Origin: Tumebacillus lacus
GTDB lineage: Bacteria; Bacillota; Bacilli; Tumebacillales; Tumebacillaceae
DNA length: 64,000 nt
NCBI RefSeq assembly: GCF_026410385.1
Contig: NZ_JAPMLT010000004.1
Location: 62,001 to 126,000, forward strand
Direction: 5' to 3'
Shown: positions 1-8,719 of the stretch, in pieces
How the letters are laid out: every line of letters begins with the position of its first letter
Numbering within the stretch: the first letter of the stretch is position 1
Notes under the pieces: model-generated
What the model was told of the DNA's origin: nothing
What the model saw: only the letters and a program-made list of their open reading frames with translations
Database searches by the model: none
Made by a program: the position numbers and the translations under genes

Positions 1-342
1 ATGGCCGACATCCAAGAGCTGTGCAAGCGCGTGATCATCGTCAACAAAGGAACCAAGCTGTACGACGGTCAGCTGAGCCACGTGGCGGAAGACTTCTCCG
101 ACGTGAAACTGATCTCCATCGATCTGGAGCGCGACGTCGAGGACGCGGTGCTGGCCAGCATCGGCGAAGTGGTCGGACGGGATGTGTTGAAGGTGACGCT
201 GCAAGTGCCCCGCAACGAGATCCCGCAGGCGATCGCCAAACTGGGCTCCCTGCCGGTGGTTGACGTCAACATCTCGGAGATCCCGATCGATCGCGTGATC
301 GAGCGGACGTTGGCGGAAGGAAAGGTGCGGGTGAACCAATGA
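1..342 (+). CDS. ABC transporter ATP-binding protein, C-terminal part (5' truncated by window edge)
   Basis: Only the last 113 codons are visible; the Walker motifs lie before the window. The first residues (MADIQELCKRVIIVNKG) fit the segment after the H-loop of ABC-2 type ATPases, where a conserved His is usually followed by an M-x-D/E-x-x-x-L-C-x-R-V run. The rest is the short accessory domain typical of ATPases paired with ABC-2 permeases. Its stop overlaps the ATG of the next gene (ATGA), so the three exporter genes are translationally coupled. It probably energises export of the product of the downstream biosynthetic genes, or self-resistance to it. The ATG at base 1 is almost certainly internal. 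Confidence 0.85.
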   Translation: MADIQELCKRVIIVNKGTKLYDGQLSHVAEDFSDVKLISIDLERDVEDAVLASIGEVVGRDVLKVTLQVPRNEIPQAIAKLGSLPVVDVNISEIPIDRVIERTLAEGKVRVNQ

Positions 343-1148
343 TGGGCGTAAGCACGATCCGCCGGATCTTCACGACCGAACTGCAGCAGCAAGCCGTTCG
401 AAAAGTCGACGTCATCATCGGATTCTTCTTCCTCTGGGTGCCGATCTTGCTGCACATCTTCCTCTGGCAGGCCGTGTACGACATCAACGGCAACGCGGGC
501 AGCCAACTCGGTTACACCTTGCCGCAGATGATCACTTACTTCGTGCTCACGTTGATGTGTCAGCGGTTGGTCGGGGTGCAGATTCATCGTTTGCTGAATC
601 ATCAGATCATTCAAGGAGATCTGAATCGTTTTATGGTACAGCCGTTGAGCCATCTCGGCTTCCACTACACCCGAAATGCAGCGGAGAAATTTTCGCAGTT
701 TACCTACCTGCTCGTGCCGGCCGCCGTGCTGCTGCTGGTGTTCCGGGAGAACATCGTCACGCCGACGGTGGTCAACGCGGCGCTCTTCGCCCTTGCGTTG
801 CTCCTGTCGATTGCGCTGAACTTCCTCATCTACTACGCGCTCGGACTGCTGGGCTTTTGGTTTGGGCGTGCCAATCAGATCATGATGTTTGCCACCGCCT
901 TGATCTCGCTGATCGACGGCAGCCGGTTTCCGCTCAGTTTGCTTCCGACTGTGATTCAAGAAGTCTCTTGGTATCTGCCGTTCCAATACATCTTCTACTT
1001 CCCGATCCGGATCTTCATCGGAGCGGAAACGCCGGAGACGATTCGGAACGGTCTCTTGATCGAAACGGTATGGATCGTGATCTTTTACGTGCTGGTCCGC
1101 ATCTTCTGGTCGCGAGGCCTGAAGCGGTTCGGGGCTTTTGGAGGCTGA
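339..1148 (+). CDS. ABC-2 family permease 1
   Basis: A 269-residue membrane protein with about six hydrophobic segments, in the size and pattern of ABC-2 permeases that occur as unequal pairs beside one ATPase (COG4587/COG3694 type). The N-terminal cytoplasmic stretch contains the pattern FTTELQQQAVRKVD, followed by the first membrane span. The gene starts inside the stop of the ATPase gene and is followed four bases later by the second permease, so the three form one transporter. The substrate is not evident from sequence; context suggests the operon's own product. Confidence 0.85.
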   Translation: MMGVSTIRRIFTTELQQQAVRKVDVIIGFFFLWVPILLHIFLWQAVYDINGNAGSQLGYTLPQMITYFVLTLMCQRLVGVQIHRLLNHQIIQGDLNRFMVQPLSHLGFHYTRNAAEKFSQFTYLLVPAAVLLLVFRENIVTPTVVNAALFALALLLSIALNFLIYYALGLLGFWFGRANQIMMFATALISLIDGSRFPLSLLPTVIQEVSWYLPFQYIFYFPIRIFIGAETPETIRNGLLIETVWIVIFYVLVRIFWSRGLKRFGAFGG

Positions 1149-1152
1149 TGAG

Positions 1153-1941
1153 ATGATGCGATATTTGCGAGTGTACCGAGCGATCATCCGATCGAACTTT
1201 ATTGGCGAGATGACGCATCGAACGAACTTCATCATGGGGTTCTTCAGCGGCATTCTCTATCTGTTGACCGGTTTGGGTTTGTTCCTCGTCGTGTTTTTGC
1301 GGTTGTCCATGTTTGGCGATTGGAATGCGGGCGACATGTTCATCTTTGTCGGCACCACCTATTTGATCGACGTGGTATGGATGACCTTCTTCTTCTTCAA
1401 CATGCTGGGCATGCCGGAAAAGATCAACTCAGGCAAGTTTGACCTGCTTTTGACCAAGCCGTTGAACACGCAGTTTTTGGTCACCTGTGAGCGGATCAAT
1501 CTGGAGTCCGGGTTTAACTCTTTGATCGGCATCGGTCTGATCGTGTACGGCATCTACATCGCCGGGTACGACGTGACGGTGGTCTCGCTGTTGACCTATC
1601 TGTTCCTGCTCGCCAACGGCGTGATGCTGTTCTACTCGACGTTCTTGATGATCAACTGCATCGCGTTTTGGCAGACCAAGTTTAAATTTGCTTGGGACCT
1701 GATCGAATGGTTTTACGAGTTTGCGATGAAGCCGGACGTGATCTACCGTGGCAGCGTGCGGTTTATCCTCACCTACTTCCTGCCGGCGATGATGTTGGTC
1801 AGTTTCCCGGCTCGGGCGCTGATGGGCAAATTGGACCTGTCGGAAGTGCTGTGGGGCCTGCTGGCGACGACGATCCTGTTCGTGGCGTGCCAATGGGTCT
1901 GGAAGCGAGCCATCGCCAATTACACGAGTGCCAGCAGCTGA
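1153..1941 (+). CDS. ABC-2 family permease 2
   Basis: A 262-residue membrane protein of the COG3694-like group. Its amino end (MMRYLRVYRAIIRSNFIGEM) is the usual juxtamembrane helix, followed by about six hydrophobic segments. I place the start at the ATG at 1153 because GGAGG at 1140-1144 sits eight bases upstream; an in-frame ATG at 1138 would overlap that site. It partners the preceding permease and ATPase. Its stop lies inside a perfect 9-bp inverted repeat (1930-1953). Confidence 0.85.
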   Translation: MMRYLRVYRAIIRSNFIGEMTHRTNFIMGFFSGILYLLTGLGLFLVVFLRLSMFGDWNAGDMFIFVGTTYLIDVVWMTFFFFNMLGMPEKINSGKFDLLLTKPLNTQFLVTCERINLESGFNSLIGIGLIVYGIYIAGYDVTVVSLLTYLFLLANGVMLFYSTFLMINCIAFWQTKFKFAWDLIEWFYEFAMKPDVIYRGSVRFILTYFLPAMMLVSFPARALMGKLDLSEVLWGLLATTILFVACQWVWKRAIANYTSASS

Positions 1942-1953
1942 TCCGCTGCTGGC
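1930..1953 (+). other. GC-rich hairpin at the exporter/biosynthesis junction
   Basis: GCCAGCAGC (1930-1938) and GCTGCTGGC (1945-1953) are perfect inverted arms around a 6-base loop that contains the permease stop codon. No U-run follows, so it is unlikely to be a full intrinsic terminator. It could stabilise the upstream mRNA or attenuate transcription before the carrier protein gene. Function inferred only from structure. Confidence 0.4.
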
Positions 1954-1999
1954 CTCCTCATCAAAACAAAACACTTACACCACTTAGGAGGTTTTTACC

Positions 2000-2266
2000 A
2001 TGTTGGAAAACGTAGCGCAAACGATCAAGGAAATCGCGATTGAAGTGTTGGAGATGTCGATCACCCCGGCGGAGATCGACGCGGCGGAAGAGGGCTTCTT
2101 GGAAAAGTTCGGTTTCAACTCGGTGGACGCGCTGGAACTGCTGCTGCACGTCGAGCGCAAGTTTGACATCGAAGTGCTGGACGAAGATCTGAACGCAGAT
2201 CTGCTCAAATCGGTCAACTCGCTCGCGGAGTACGTGGTCAAACATTCGACGTCCCTTCAAGCTTAA
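2000..2266 (+). CDS. Acyl carrier protein (free-standing)
   Basis: An 88-residue acidic, four-helix-type carrier protein. The phosphopantetheine site is Ser41 in G-F-N-S-V-D, a variant of the usual D-S-L with Asn before Ser. The following helix (ALELLLHVERKFDIEVLDED) is typical. AGGAGG at 1986-1991 lies eight bases before the ATG. It sits directly before radical SAM and acyl-AMP ligase genes, with no PKS or NRPS nearby, so it probably carries a single acyl or aryl substrate through tailoring, as MmcB does in mitomycin biosynthesis (family knowledge). A second carrier domain is fused to the deacetylase at 16847-17878. Confidence 0.92.
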   Translation: MLENVAQTIKEIAIEVLEMSITPAEIDAAEEGFLEKFGFNSVDALELLLHVERKFDIEVLDEDLNADLLKSVNSLAEYVVKHSTSLQA

Positions 2267-2304
2267 GAAGTTAATTCAGAAAATTGCGTGTGGAGGTATA
2301 AAGT

Positions 2305-4116
2305 GTGGATGCTATCTTAATTTCTCCGATGGAAGTCTCGCTCCGACAGAGTCCCCGCACGTTCCGTGAGAACAACGTGAAGGACGACGTGGACTCCTTG
2401 ACTTCGGGACCGATGAATCAAGTGTTTGTCCGCCGATACCGTGAAAATCTCGGCGTGTCTTGTCTGGCCGCTTATCTGCGTGAAAAAGGCATGGATGTGA
2501 TGTTGTTCAACGCGAACATTCAGCGCATGTCCACGCAGGAGATCGTTGACGAAGTGATCAAGCAAAACCCGCTGCTGGTCGGGGTGAGCTGCCTGTACGA
2601 TCTGCACGCGTATCAGGCGGCGTTGATCATCCGCGATCTGCGCCGTGCCGGGTATCAGGGCCACATCACGCTCGGCGGACCGTTTGGCGCCTTCACTTAT
2701 CAGTATTTTCTGGCGATGTTCCCGGACGCGCTCGACTCGGTCGTGCGCGGCGAAGGGGAGAAACCGCTGTATGAACTGGTCAGCGCGTTGAAGAACGGCG
2801 AGTCGTGGCGAGACATCCGCGGCGTCTCCTATCTGAAAGAACCGCGCAACATCAAGATGAACCCGGCAGGCGAGGTCGAGTCGCTCGACAATCTCCCGAA
2901 CCCGTCCCGCGACGCGCTCGATGCGCTGCGCAAAGCGGGGATCGCGCCCCGTGTCGCGTCGCTGTACTCCAGCCGCGGTTGCTTCGGCCGTTGCACCTAT
3001 TGCCACGCGCCGGCCACCGCTGAGATGGTCGATGCGAAAAAATGGCGGTATCGTCCGGCGATCAACGTGCTCAACGAGATCGAGTATCTGGTCAACGAGT
3101 ACGGCGTCGAGTACCTCTATTTCAACGACGACAACTTCATGGGCTACGGAGCGGAGGCCAAGCGCCGTCTGACCGAACTGGCTCAAGGGATCGTCGACCG
3201 CGGGATCAAGGTCCATTTCCACGGCGAGTGCCGCGTCGATACCAAGTCGTTCCTCGACACCGAGTTTCTCGAACTGATGAAAAAAGCGGGCTTTAAAGAC
3301 GTGCTGCTGGGCTTGGAGTCCGGCTCGCAGACGACGCTGAACCGCTGGCGCAAAGGCACGACGGTCAACGGCAACTTGGCGGCGACCAAACTGCTGACCG
3401 ACATGGGCTTTGACGTGGAACCGGCGATGATCCTGGTCGACGCGTACACGACGCTGGAGGAGTTCTCCGACACCGTTCAGTTTATTGAAGAGGCGGAACT
3501 GCACAAAAAAGGCTTCCCGATGTATCTGTTCAACCGTCTGGTCGTCTTCCCCGGCGCGCCCATCGAGTTTGAACTGATGGCGAACGGCGTGATCGAATAC
3601 CTCGATCCGTTTGAGATCGCACACGACCTGGAAGATGACAACGGTCTGTATGAGCACATTCGCCGTGTCTCCTCCCGTCCGTACAAGATCAAGTCACAGC
3701 AGATCGCGGTGATGTGGGATGCGCTGATTCAGCACACCGACCGCCTGTCCTATCTGGTCGATGAAGTCATTCCGGGTGTTCTGCGCGAATGGCGCACCAG
3801 CCTCGTGTCGCCGGAGATGTCGCGCGAGGAGAAGGCGGCCAACAAAGACTCGTATCTGCTGTTCGTGCAACAGCTGCGCCGCTGGCGCAAAGGGATGGGC
3901 GATCTGTCGCTCGACCTGCTGAAGACCTGCGTGAAACTGGCGGGCGAGCTCGACCCGGCCGATCCGAACACGCCGTCCGTCTATCATGACGTGTTTGAGC
4001 GGATGATCGAGGAGTTTGAACGGAAATGCTTCGACAGCTCTTTGGAAGCGCGTCTGAGCCGGGAGCATCAATACGTGGGCGAGATCGCGTTTGAAGAATT
4101 TGCAGTCGTGAAATAG
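2305..4116 (+). CDS. B12-binding domain radical SAM enzyme (BchE-like architecture)
   Basis: 603 residues. The first ~190 residues form a cobalamin-binding-like Rossmann domain with a D-L-H-x-x-Q variant of the DxHxxG motif near residue 104 and a G-G-P-F-G stretch. The radical SAM core carries the Fe-S motif CFGRCTYC at Cys226, Cys230 and Cys233, and a long helical C-terminus follows. GTG start at 2305 with GGAGG at 2292-2296. Enzymes of this build perform methylations, ring contractions or cyclisations. Mitomycin clusters, as I recall, also contain BchE-like radical SAM proteins, so a role on a carrier-bound intermediate is plausible. The actual reaction cannot be read from sequence. Confidence 0.88.
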   Translation: MDAILISPMEVSLRQSPRTFRENNVKDDVDSLTSGPMNQVFVRRYRENLGVSCLAAYLREKGMDVMLFNANIQRMSTQEIVDEVIKQNPLLVGVSCLYDLHAYQAALIIRDLRRAGYQGHITLGGPFGAFTYQYFLAMFPDALDSVVRGEGEKPLYELVSALKNGESWRDIRGVSYLKEPRNIKMNPAGEVESLDNLPNPSRDALDALRKAGIAPRVASLYSSRGCFGRCTYCHAPATAEMVDAKKWRYRPAINVLNEIEYLVNEYGVEYLYFNDDNFMGYGAEAKRRLTELAQGIVDRGIKVHFHGECRVDTKSFLDTEFLELMKKAGFKDVLLGLESGSQTTLNRWRKGTTVNGNLAATKLLTDMGFDVEPAMILVDAYTTLEEFSDTVQFIEEAELHKKGFPMYLFNRLVVFPGAPIEFELMANGVIEYLDPFEIAHDLEDDNGLYEHIRRVSSRPYKIKSQQIAVMWDALIQHTDRLSYLVDEVIPGVLREWRTSLVSPEMSREEKAANKDSYLLFVQQLRRWRKGMGDLSLDLLKTCVKLAGELDPADPNTPSVYHDVFERMIEEFERKCFDSSLEARLSREHQYVGEIAFEEFAVVK

Positions 4117-4121
4117 AGGAG

Positions 4122-5264
4122 GTGGCAACACTGGTCCTGCAACAGGAAAAGAAAAAGTTGTTGTACAACGATCTGGTGGTGCGTGAAGACACCTGCAATT
4201 TTCGCTGTACCTATTGTCTCTCGTATGAAAGCGATCTGAAAGAACACGAGGAAGACGATTTCAAGCAGTACGTGACCGTCAAGCGGGAACCGCTGGTCTA
4301 TAAAGAAGGCTTCGTGCTCAAGGAGCGTCTGGACCGCGTGGTCGACAAATTTGAGTCGGCTGCCGAGGCGGCGATCCTGCGGGTGAGCGGCGGCGAGATC
4401 TTGCAGATCAACCGCATCATCGATTTCTTCCGCAAAAAGTCGCCGCTGTACGAGACGATCTCCGTCCTGACGAACGGATTTCACCTGACGCAACCGATGG
4501 TCGACGATCTGAAAAGCCTTGGCAACGTGCAGGTGCACATGTCGCTGGACGGTCACACGATGGAGCTGAACGGCTACCGGGTGAAAAACCAGAAGGTGCA
4601 GGACCGGCTGCTGGAAAACCTCGACCGCACGATCAAAGCGGGCATCCCGACCGAGGTCGGCTCTGTCCTGACCGACCGCAACATCGCGAACTATCACACG
4701 TTCCTCGACTACATGATGCAGTATGAAGGACAGGTGATGATCTTCCCGTTCCCGGTGCGCGGCGAGGTCAAAAAAGGCATGTGGCCGGACGATGCGGCGA
4801 TCGATTCCTTCATTAAGAATGTGTTGGATCGATACGACCACTATCAAGGTATCTTGGCACCGAAGCCGTTTTTGGAAGAGCTGTGCTTCCTGCTGCGGGA
4901 AGGGTATCGCCGCATGCGGTGCCACGTGCCGAGCGTCATGGTGCAGTCGTTCGATGACGGCGTGATCAGCCCTTGCCCGAACTGCTGGGCGACGCAACTG
5001 GGCAACGTCGAAGAGACGGACCCGGTCGAAGTGTTTGACCGGATGGGCAAGGATCGCATCTACACGGTGTTCCAATGGCCGAAACCGCGCCTGCCGTTCT
5101 GCCGTCAATGCTATACCTCTTTCGATGTGGTCAATCTCTATATCAACGGGTATATCGATGATATGGACATTGCCCGTATCCAACTGTACAACAGACCGGT
5201 CACGTTCCAGCGGCTGCAAGAGGCGAAAGCGCAGCGGATGGAAGTCATGGCGACGGAGGGCTGA
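4122..5264 (+). CDS. Radical SAM enzyme with SPASM/twitch-like C-terminus (first)
   Basis: About 380 residues. The SAM-cluster motif CNFRCTYC is at Cys25, Cys29 and Cys32 of the longest frame, followed by a G-G-E motif and an S-L-D-G stretch of the half-barrel. C-terminal cysteines (C-P-N-C and C-R-Q-C) fit an auxiliary cluster. The start is uncertain: GTG 4122 overlaps the obvious Shine-Dalgarno GAGGAGG (4116-4122), so the real start may be CTG at 4131 (eight bases away) or TTG at 4158. SPASM/twitch enzymes such as BtrN oxidise alcohols; others form C-C or C-S bonds. Substrate unknown; probably an ACP-bound or aminosugar intermediate of this operon. Confidence 0.85.
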   Translation: MATLVLQQEKKKLLYNDLVVREDTCNFRCTYCLSYESDLKEHEEDDFKQYVTVKREPLVYKEGFVLKERLDRVVDKFESAAEAAILRVSGGEILQINRIIDFFRKKSPLYETISVLTNGFHLTQPMVDDLKSLGNVQVHMSLDGHTMELNGYRVKNQKVQDRLLENLDRTIKAGIPTEVGSVLTDRNIANYHTFLDYMMQYEGQVMIFPFPVRGEVKKGMWPDDAAIDSFIKNVLDRYDHYQGILAPKPFLEELCFLLREGYRRMRCHVPSVMVQSFDDGVISPCPNCWATQLGNVEETDPVEVFDRMGKDRIYTVFQWPKPRLPFCRQCYTSFDVVNLYINGYIDDMDIARIQLYNRPVTFQRLQEAKAQRMEVMATEG

Positions 5265-5267
5265 TCC

Positions 5268-6737
5268 ATGCTCACACTCTTTGCGAAGAACAGCGTCCGC
5301 CATGCGGATCGACCGGCGTTTCGCGATGCCGGGCAGCTCGTGACCTGGCAGGAGGCGGAACGCCGCATCCGGCAAGTCCTCGCGCTGTGGCAACGTGCAG
5401 GCGAACGGTCCGGGCAGAGGGTCGCGTTGTTCTTGGAACAAAATGTCGATTCGGTCTTGATCTTGTTGGCCGCTCTTGGCAAAGGGGATCAGATCGCGTT
5501 GCTCGACCCGCGAATGTCTGCGTCGGAGTGGGAGCGCACGGAGCAGGCGTTGCAACCGGAACAGGTGCTGGGCAGCGCAGCGGTGTTGAACCGACTGTCT
5601 GTGACCGCTCCCGGACGATCTGTCGCCGACACGCTGGCAGAAGCTCAGAACGAGGAGCCGTCCGCCGAAGAAGCGGAAGGAAGAGGCAGTCTGCTGTTTC
5701 TCACCTCCGGCTCCACCGGTCAGCCCAAGTTTGTGGAACGGTTTGTCCCGGCGTTGCGGGCGGAAGGTCGTTCTTATGTACAGACGCTGGATCTGACGGA
5801 GCGGGACGTTTTTTATGCCGGACTGCCGCTGTTTCACTCGTATGCGTTTGGCTGTGCGTTGCTCGCTGCCTTGGAATGCGGCGGCTGTCTGGTGATCCCG
5901 CCGATGTTTTATCCGCCCAAGGTCGTGCAGTGGATCAGACGGTATGATGTGACGTTTCTGCCGCTGGTGCCGTCCTTGGTCCGCCTGCTGGTCGATTCGC
6001 TCGACGAGCAGGTCGCCTTGCCGTCTTTGCGCTATGCGATGGTCGGCACCGGACAGACGACGCCGGAGCTTGCCGCCAAGTTTCAGGAAAAGCTCGGCCT
6101 GTCGCTGTCCGGCAACTACGGCAGCTCGGAGACGGGCGGACTCGTCTCCCGGCTGGAGAGCATGGAGCAAGCCCGAGGTGCGACCGGCCGTGCGATGAGC
6201 GGTGTGAATCTGCTGATCGCCGATGAAGCGGGTCAGCCGGTGCCGACCGGAGTGACCGGTCAGGTGCTGGTCGAGACGGCGGGGCTGTTTTCCGGCTATC
6301 TCGGGATGCCTGCGCCGACAGCATCCGCAGTCGGCGGTTGGTGGAAGATGGGCGACCTCGGGTACCTGGACGAGGAGGGCCGTCTGCATGTCACGGGGCG
6401 GATCAGCAACGTGTTGCAACGAAACGGCAAGAAGATCAGCGCGGAGTATCTGGAAAGCGCCTTGTTACGCCATGAAGAAATCCTCGAAGCGGCCGTCGTG
6501 GGCGTTCGCAGCGGCGAGGCGCAGGATGACCGCATCTATGCGGTCGTGGTGCAAGCGTCGGGGGCGACGTTGGATGCGCCTGCCGTGCGGATGCACTGCT
6601 TTGAAACGGCGGGCCGTCATGCGTCGCCCGATGAAGTGATCTTCGTCGAGGAACTGCCGCGCTCGGCAAACGGCAAACTGCTGCGGGGGGAACTGCTCGC
6701 GGCGGTGCGGAGTCTGTCGGGAGGTGCGTTGTCATGA
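5268..6737 (+). CDS. Acyl-AMP ligase (ANL family), probable carrier-protein loading enzyme
   Basis: 489 residues, starting three bases after the preceding stop. The P-loop-like motif TSGSTGQPK is at about residues 147-155. The region G-D-L-G-Y-L near residue 362 and the following T-G-R-I-S-N-V hinge are conserved, and the catalytic Lys is in S-A-N-G-K near residue 469. It activates a carboxylate with ATP and probably transfers it to one of the two carrier domains in this operon. With AHBA genes alongside, the closest functional parallel I know is MitE, which loads AHBA onto the mitomycin ACP. Substrate specificity is inferred from context. Confidence 0.88.
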   Translation: MLTLFAKNSVRHADRPAFRDAGQLVTWQEAERRIRQVLALWQRAGERSGQRVALFLEQNVDSVLILLAALGKGDQIALLDPRMSASEWERTEQALQPEQVLGSAAVLNRLSVTAPGRSVADTLAEAQNEEPSAEEAEGRGSLLFLTSGSTGQPKFVERFVPALRAEGRSYVQTLDLTERDVFYAGLPLFHSYAFGCALLAALECGGCLVIPPMFYPPKVVQWIRRYDVTFLPLVPSLVRLLVDSLDEQVALPSLRYAMVGTGQTTPELAAKFQEKLGLSLSGNYGSSETGGLVSRLESMEQARGATGRAMSGVNLLIADEAGQPVPTGVTGQVLVETAGLFSGYLGMPAPTASAVGGWWKMGDLGYLDEEGRLHVTGRISNVLQRNGKKISAEYLESALLRHEEILEAAVVGVRSGEAQDDRIYAVVVQASGATLDAPAVRMHCFETAGRHASPDEVIFVEELPRSANGKLLRGELLAAVRSLSGGALS

Positions 6738-7783
6738 TCCGGTTGGCGATCATAGGGGCCGGTTGGATCTCGCAGACGGCTCATCTGCCTTTGTTGACGC
6801 AGCGGGAGGGTGTGACGGTGGTCGCGGTGTGCGACACGCAGTTGGAGCTGGCGCAACGGGTGGCCGCTCAGTTTGCGATCCCTGCGGCGACGGATGATAT
6901 CACAGAATTGTTTGAACTCTCTCTGGGCGGTGTGATCGTCGCGACCCCGACGAATACGCATGCGCAGGTGGTCGAGGCGTGTCTCGACCGCGGGTTGCAC
7001 GTGATGTGCGAAAAGCCGCTGGGGCTGTCGGAGCACGATCTGTCCCGGCTGCGAGAACATCCGCATCGCGAGCGACTCGCCGTCGGCTATGTCAATCGCC
7101 ATCGCGAGGATGTGACGGCGCTGCGGGACCTGCCGCTCGGAGACATCAGGCGTTGCACGGTGGTCTGGCGTCGCCAGCAAGGCGTGCCGCGTCCGGGCAG
7201 TTGGATCACGCAGCGGGAGTTGTCGGGCGGCGGCGTGCTGCTCGATCTCGGGTCGCACATGCTGGACCTCGGGCTGATGTTTTGCCCGCTGGAGGTGCAG
7301 TCGGTCGAAGCGGTGTTGAACGACGGGGCCGGGTCGGCGTCGAGCGGAGCGTCGTGGTTTGACGCGGACTGGACGGCGGGACGGGTCGATGTGGAGCAAG
7401 CGGCCGTCGCCACGATCCACGGGGCGGACGGACGGGAGATCCGCCTGCATGTCTCTTGGGATGACAGCCCGCAGGACGACCGGACGCAGGTTCTGCTGGA
7501 GGGCAGCCACGGGCGTGCGGAACTGAGAACTCTGTTCGGATTCTCTTCGAGACGACATTGGGAGTACCCGCAGATTCTCCATACGGCACAGGATGGCACG
7601 GTGACGGAACGGTTGCCGTACGGTCCCTGCGTCCCCGAGCCGCTGCAGGCGTTTGCCGCTCTGCACGATGCGTTTCTTCGCTGCATCGAGAACGGTGAGC
7701 CGCACCCCTGCGGGCTGGAGCAAGGCCTGCGCGTGGCGGTTGCGACAGACGCGATCTACAAGGCGGGAGCGATCAAGCGATGA
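6734..7783 (+). CDS. Gfo/Idh/MocA oxidoreductase (RifL/NtdC-like role)
   Basis: 349 residues with an N-terminal Rossmann fold (G-A-G-W-I at about residues 8-12) and the family motif C-E-K-P-L near residue 94. The second half is the mixed sheet domain with G-G-G-V-L-L-D-L-G-S-H. Overlaps the upstream ligase and downstream kinase genes by four bases (ATGA). In AHBA and kanosamine pathways an enzyme of this family oxidises C3 of a glucose derivative so that a PLP enzyme can aminate it. The kinase, aminotransferase and phosphatase that follow in order support that role here. Confidence 0.88.
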   Translation: MIRLAIIGAGWISQTAHLPLLTQREGVTVVAVCDTQLELAQRVAAQFAIPAATDDITELFELSLGGVIVATPTNTHAQVVEACLDRGLHVMCEKPLGLSEHDLSRLREHPHRERLAVGYVNRHREDVTALRDLPLGDIRRCTVVWRRQQGVPRPGSWITQRELSGGGVLLDLGSHMLDLGLMFCPLEVQSVEAVLNDGAGSASSGASWFDADWTAGRVDVEQAAVATIHGADGREIRLHVSWDDSPQDDRTQVLLEGSHGRAELRTLFGFSSRRHWEYPQILHTAQDGTVTERLPYGPCVPEPLQAFAALHDAFLRCIENGEPHPCGLEQGLRVAVATDAIYKAGAIKR

Positions 7784-8718
7784 AGGCCGTCTGGGCGTTT
7801 GATATCGGCGGCACCCATCTGCGGGCCGGGTGGTTTCCCGCCGCTGCGTCCACGAAGGACGGCTCCGTGCCCCGTGTGATCCCGGTCAAAAAGGCCGCGT
7901 GGTCCGGGCGGACGGCGGAGTCCGATCTGCAGGATCTGGAAGCGATGCTGTCCGAATGTCTGACCGAGTGGGGGCCGCCGCAGGCGGTTGGCATCTCGAT
8001 TGCGGCGATGCTCTCGCCCGATCAGAGCCGGGTCGTCTCGTGGCCGAACCGCCCGTGGTGGCAGGATGTCGATCTGGCCGACCGCCTGAAACGGCTCGTC
8101 GGTGCGCCGGTGCGGCTGGAAGATGATGCGGTCGCCGCCGTGCTCGGCGAATGTGTGGCAGGAGCGGCGCAAGGGAGAACGGACGTTTTCATGGTGACGG
8201 TGGGCACGGGCATCGGCGGCGGACTGGTATCCGGCGGACGATTGTTGCGAGGGGCGCACGGATGGGCGGGAGATTTTGGCCATCTGCGGATGACGACGAC
8301 CGGGCCGCGCTGCTCGTGCGGACGCATCGGCTGTCTGCAAGCGTGGGCGTCCGGTCCGGCCCTGCTGCGAGCGGCACAAGAGAGCGCGGAAGCCGCGCGA
8401 CTGTCGCCCGATGCGATCTTCGCAGCGATTCGGGAGCGGGAGCCTTGGACGAGAGCGGCGGTCGATCAAGCGGTCGGCTGGTTGGCGATTGGGATCGCCA
8501 ATGTGGTCCGTCTGCTCGATCCGGTGATCGTCGTGATCGGCGGCGGGGTCGCGCAGTCGATTCCTGCTTTTGCGGAGAACCTGCAAGCGGCTGTCCGTCA
8601 GGAACTGGGTGCACACCCGGCCAACAACGTTGAGGTGGTCCTGTCGAGCCTGGGAGATGACGCCGGTCTGTATGGGGCTTTTTCATTACACTTTGAAGAT
8701 AAATGGAGGAATCGGTGA
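7780..8718 (+). CDS. ROK-family sugar kinase (RifN-like kanosamine kinase candidate)
   Basis: 312 residues. The ATP-binding motif D-I-G-G-T-H is at the N-terminus, the catalytic Asp is in L-E-D-D-A near residue 110, and the zinc motif is C-S-C-G-R-I-G-C-L-Q (the usual final Glu is Gln). A glycine-rich stretch G-T-G-I-G-G-G precedes it. ROK kinases phosphorylate hexoses and N-acyl hexosamines at O6. RifN of the rifamycin AHBA route is a ROK kinase acting on kanosamine, and the flanking genes match that pathway. Specificity is inferred. Confidence 0.87.
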   Translation: MKAVWAFDIGGTHLRAGWFPAAASTKDGSVPRVIPVKKAAWSGRTAESDLQDLEAMLSECLTEWGPPQAVGISIAAMLSPDQSRVVSWPNRPWWQDVDLADRLKRLVGAPVRLEDDAVAAVLGECVAGAAQGRTDVFMVTVGTGIGGGLVSGGRLLRGAHGWAGDFGHLRMTTTGPRCSCGRIGCLQAWASGPALLRAAQESAEAARLSPDAIFAAIREREPWTRAAVDQAVGWLAIGIANVVRLLDPVIVVIGGGVAQSIPAFAENLQAAVRQELGAHPANNVEVVLSSLGDDAGLYGAFSLHFEDKWRNR

Positions 8719-8719
8719 G

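Noticed and set aside
4068-6419. 783-codon antisense open frame
   Set aside because: It crosses two well-supported genes, is His/Arg-rich as expected for a G+C-rich shadow, and has no recognisable domain.
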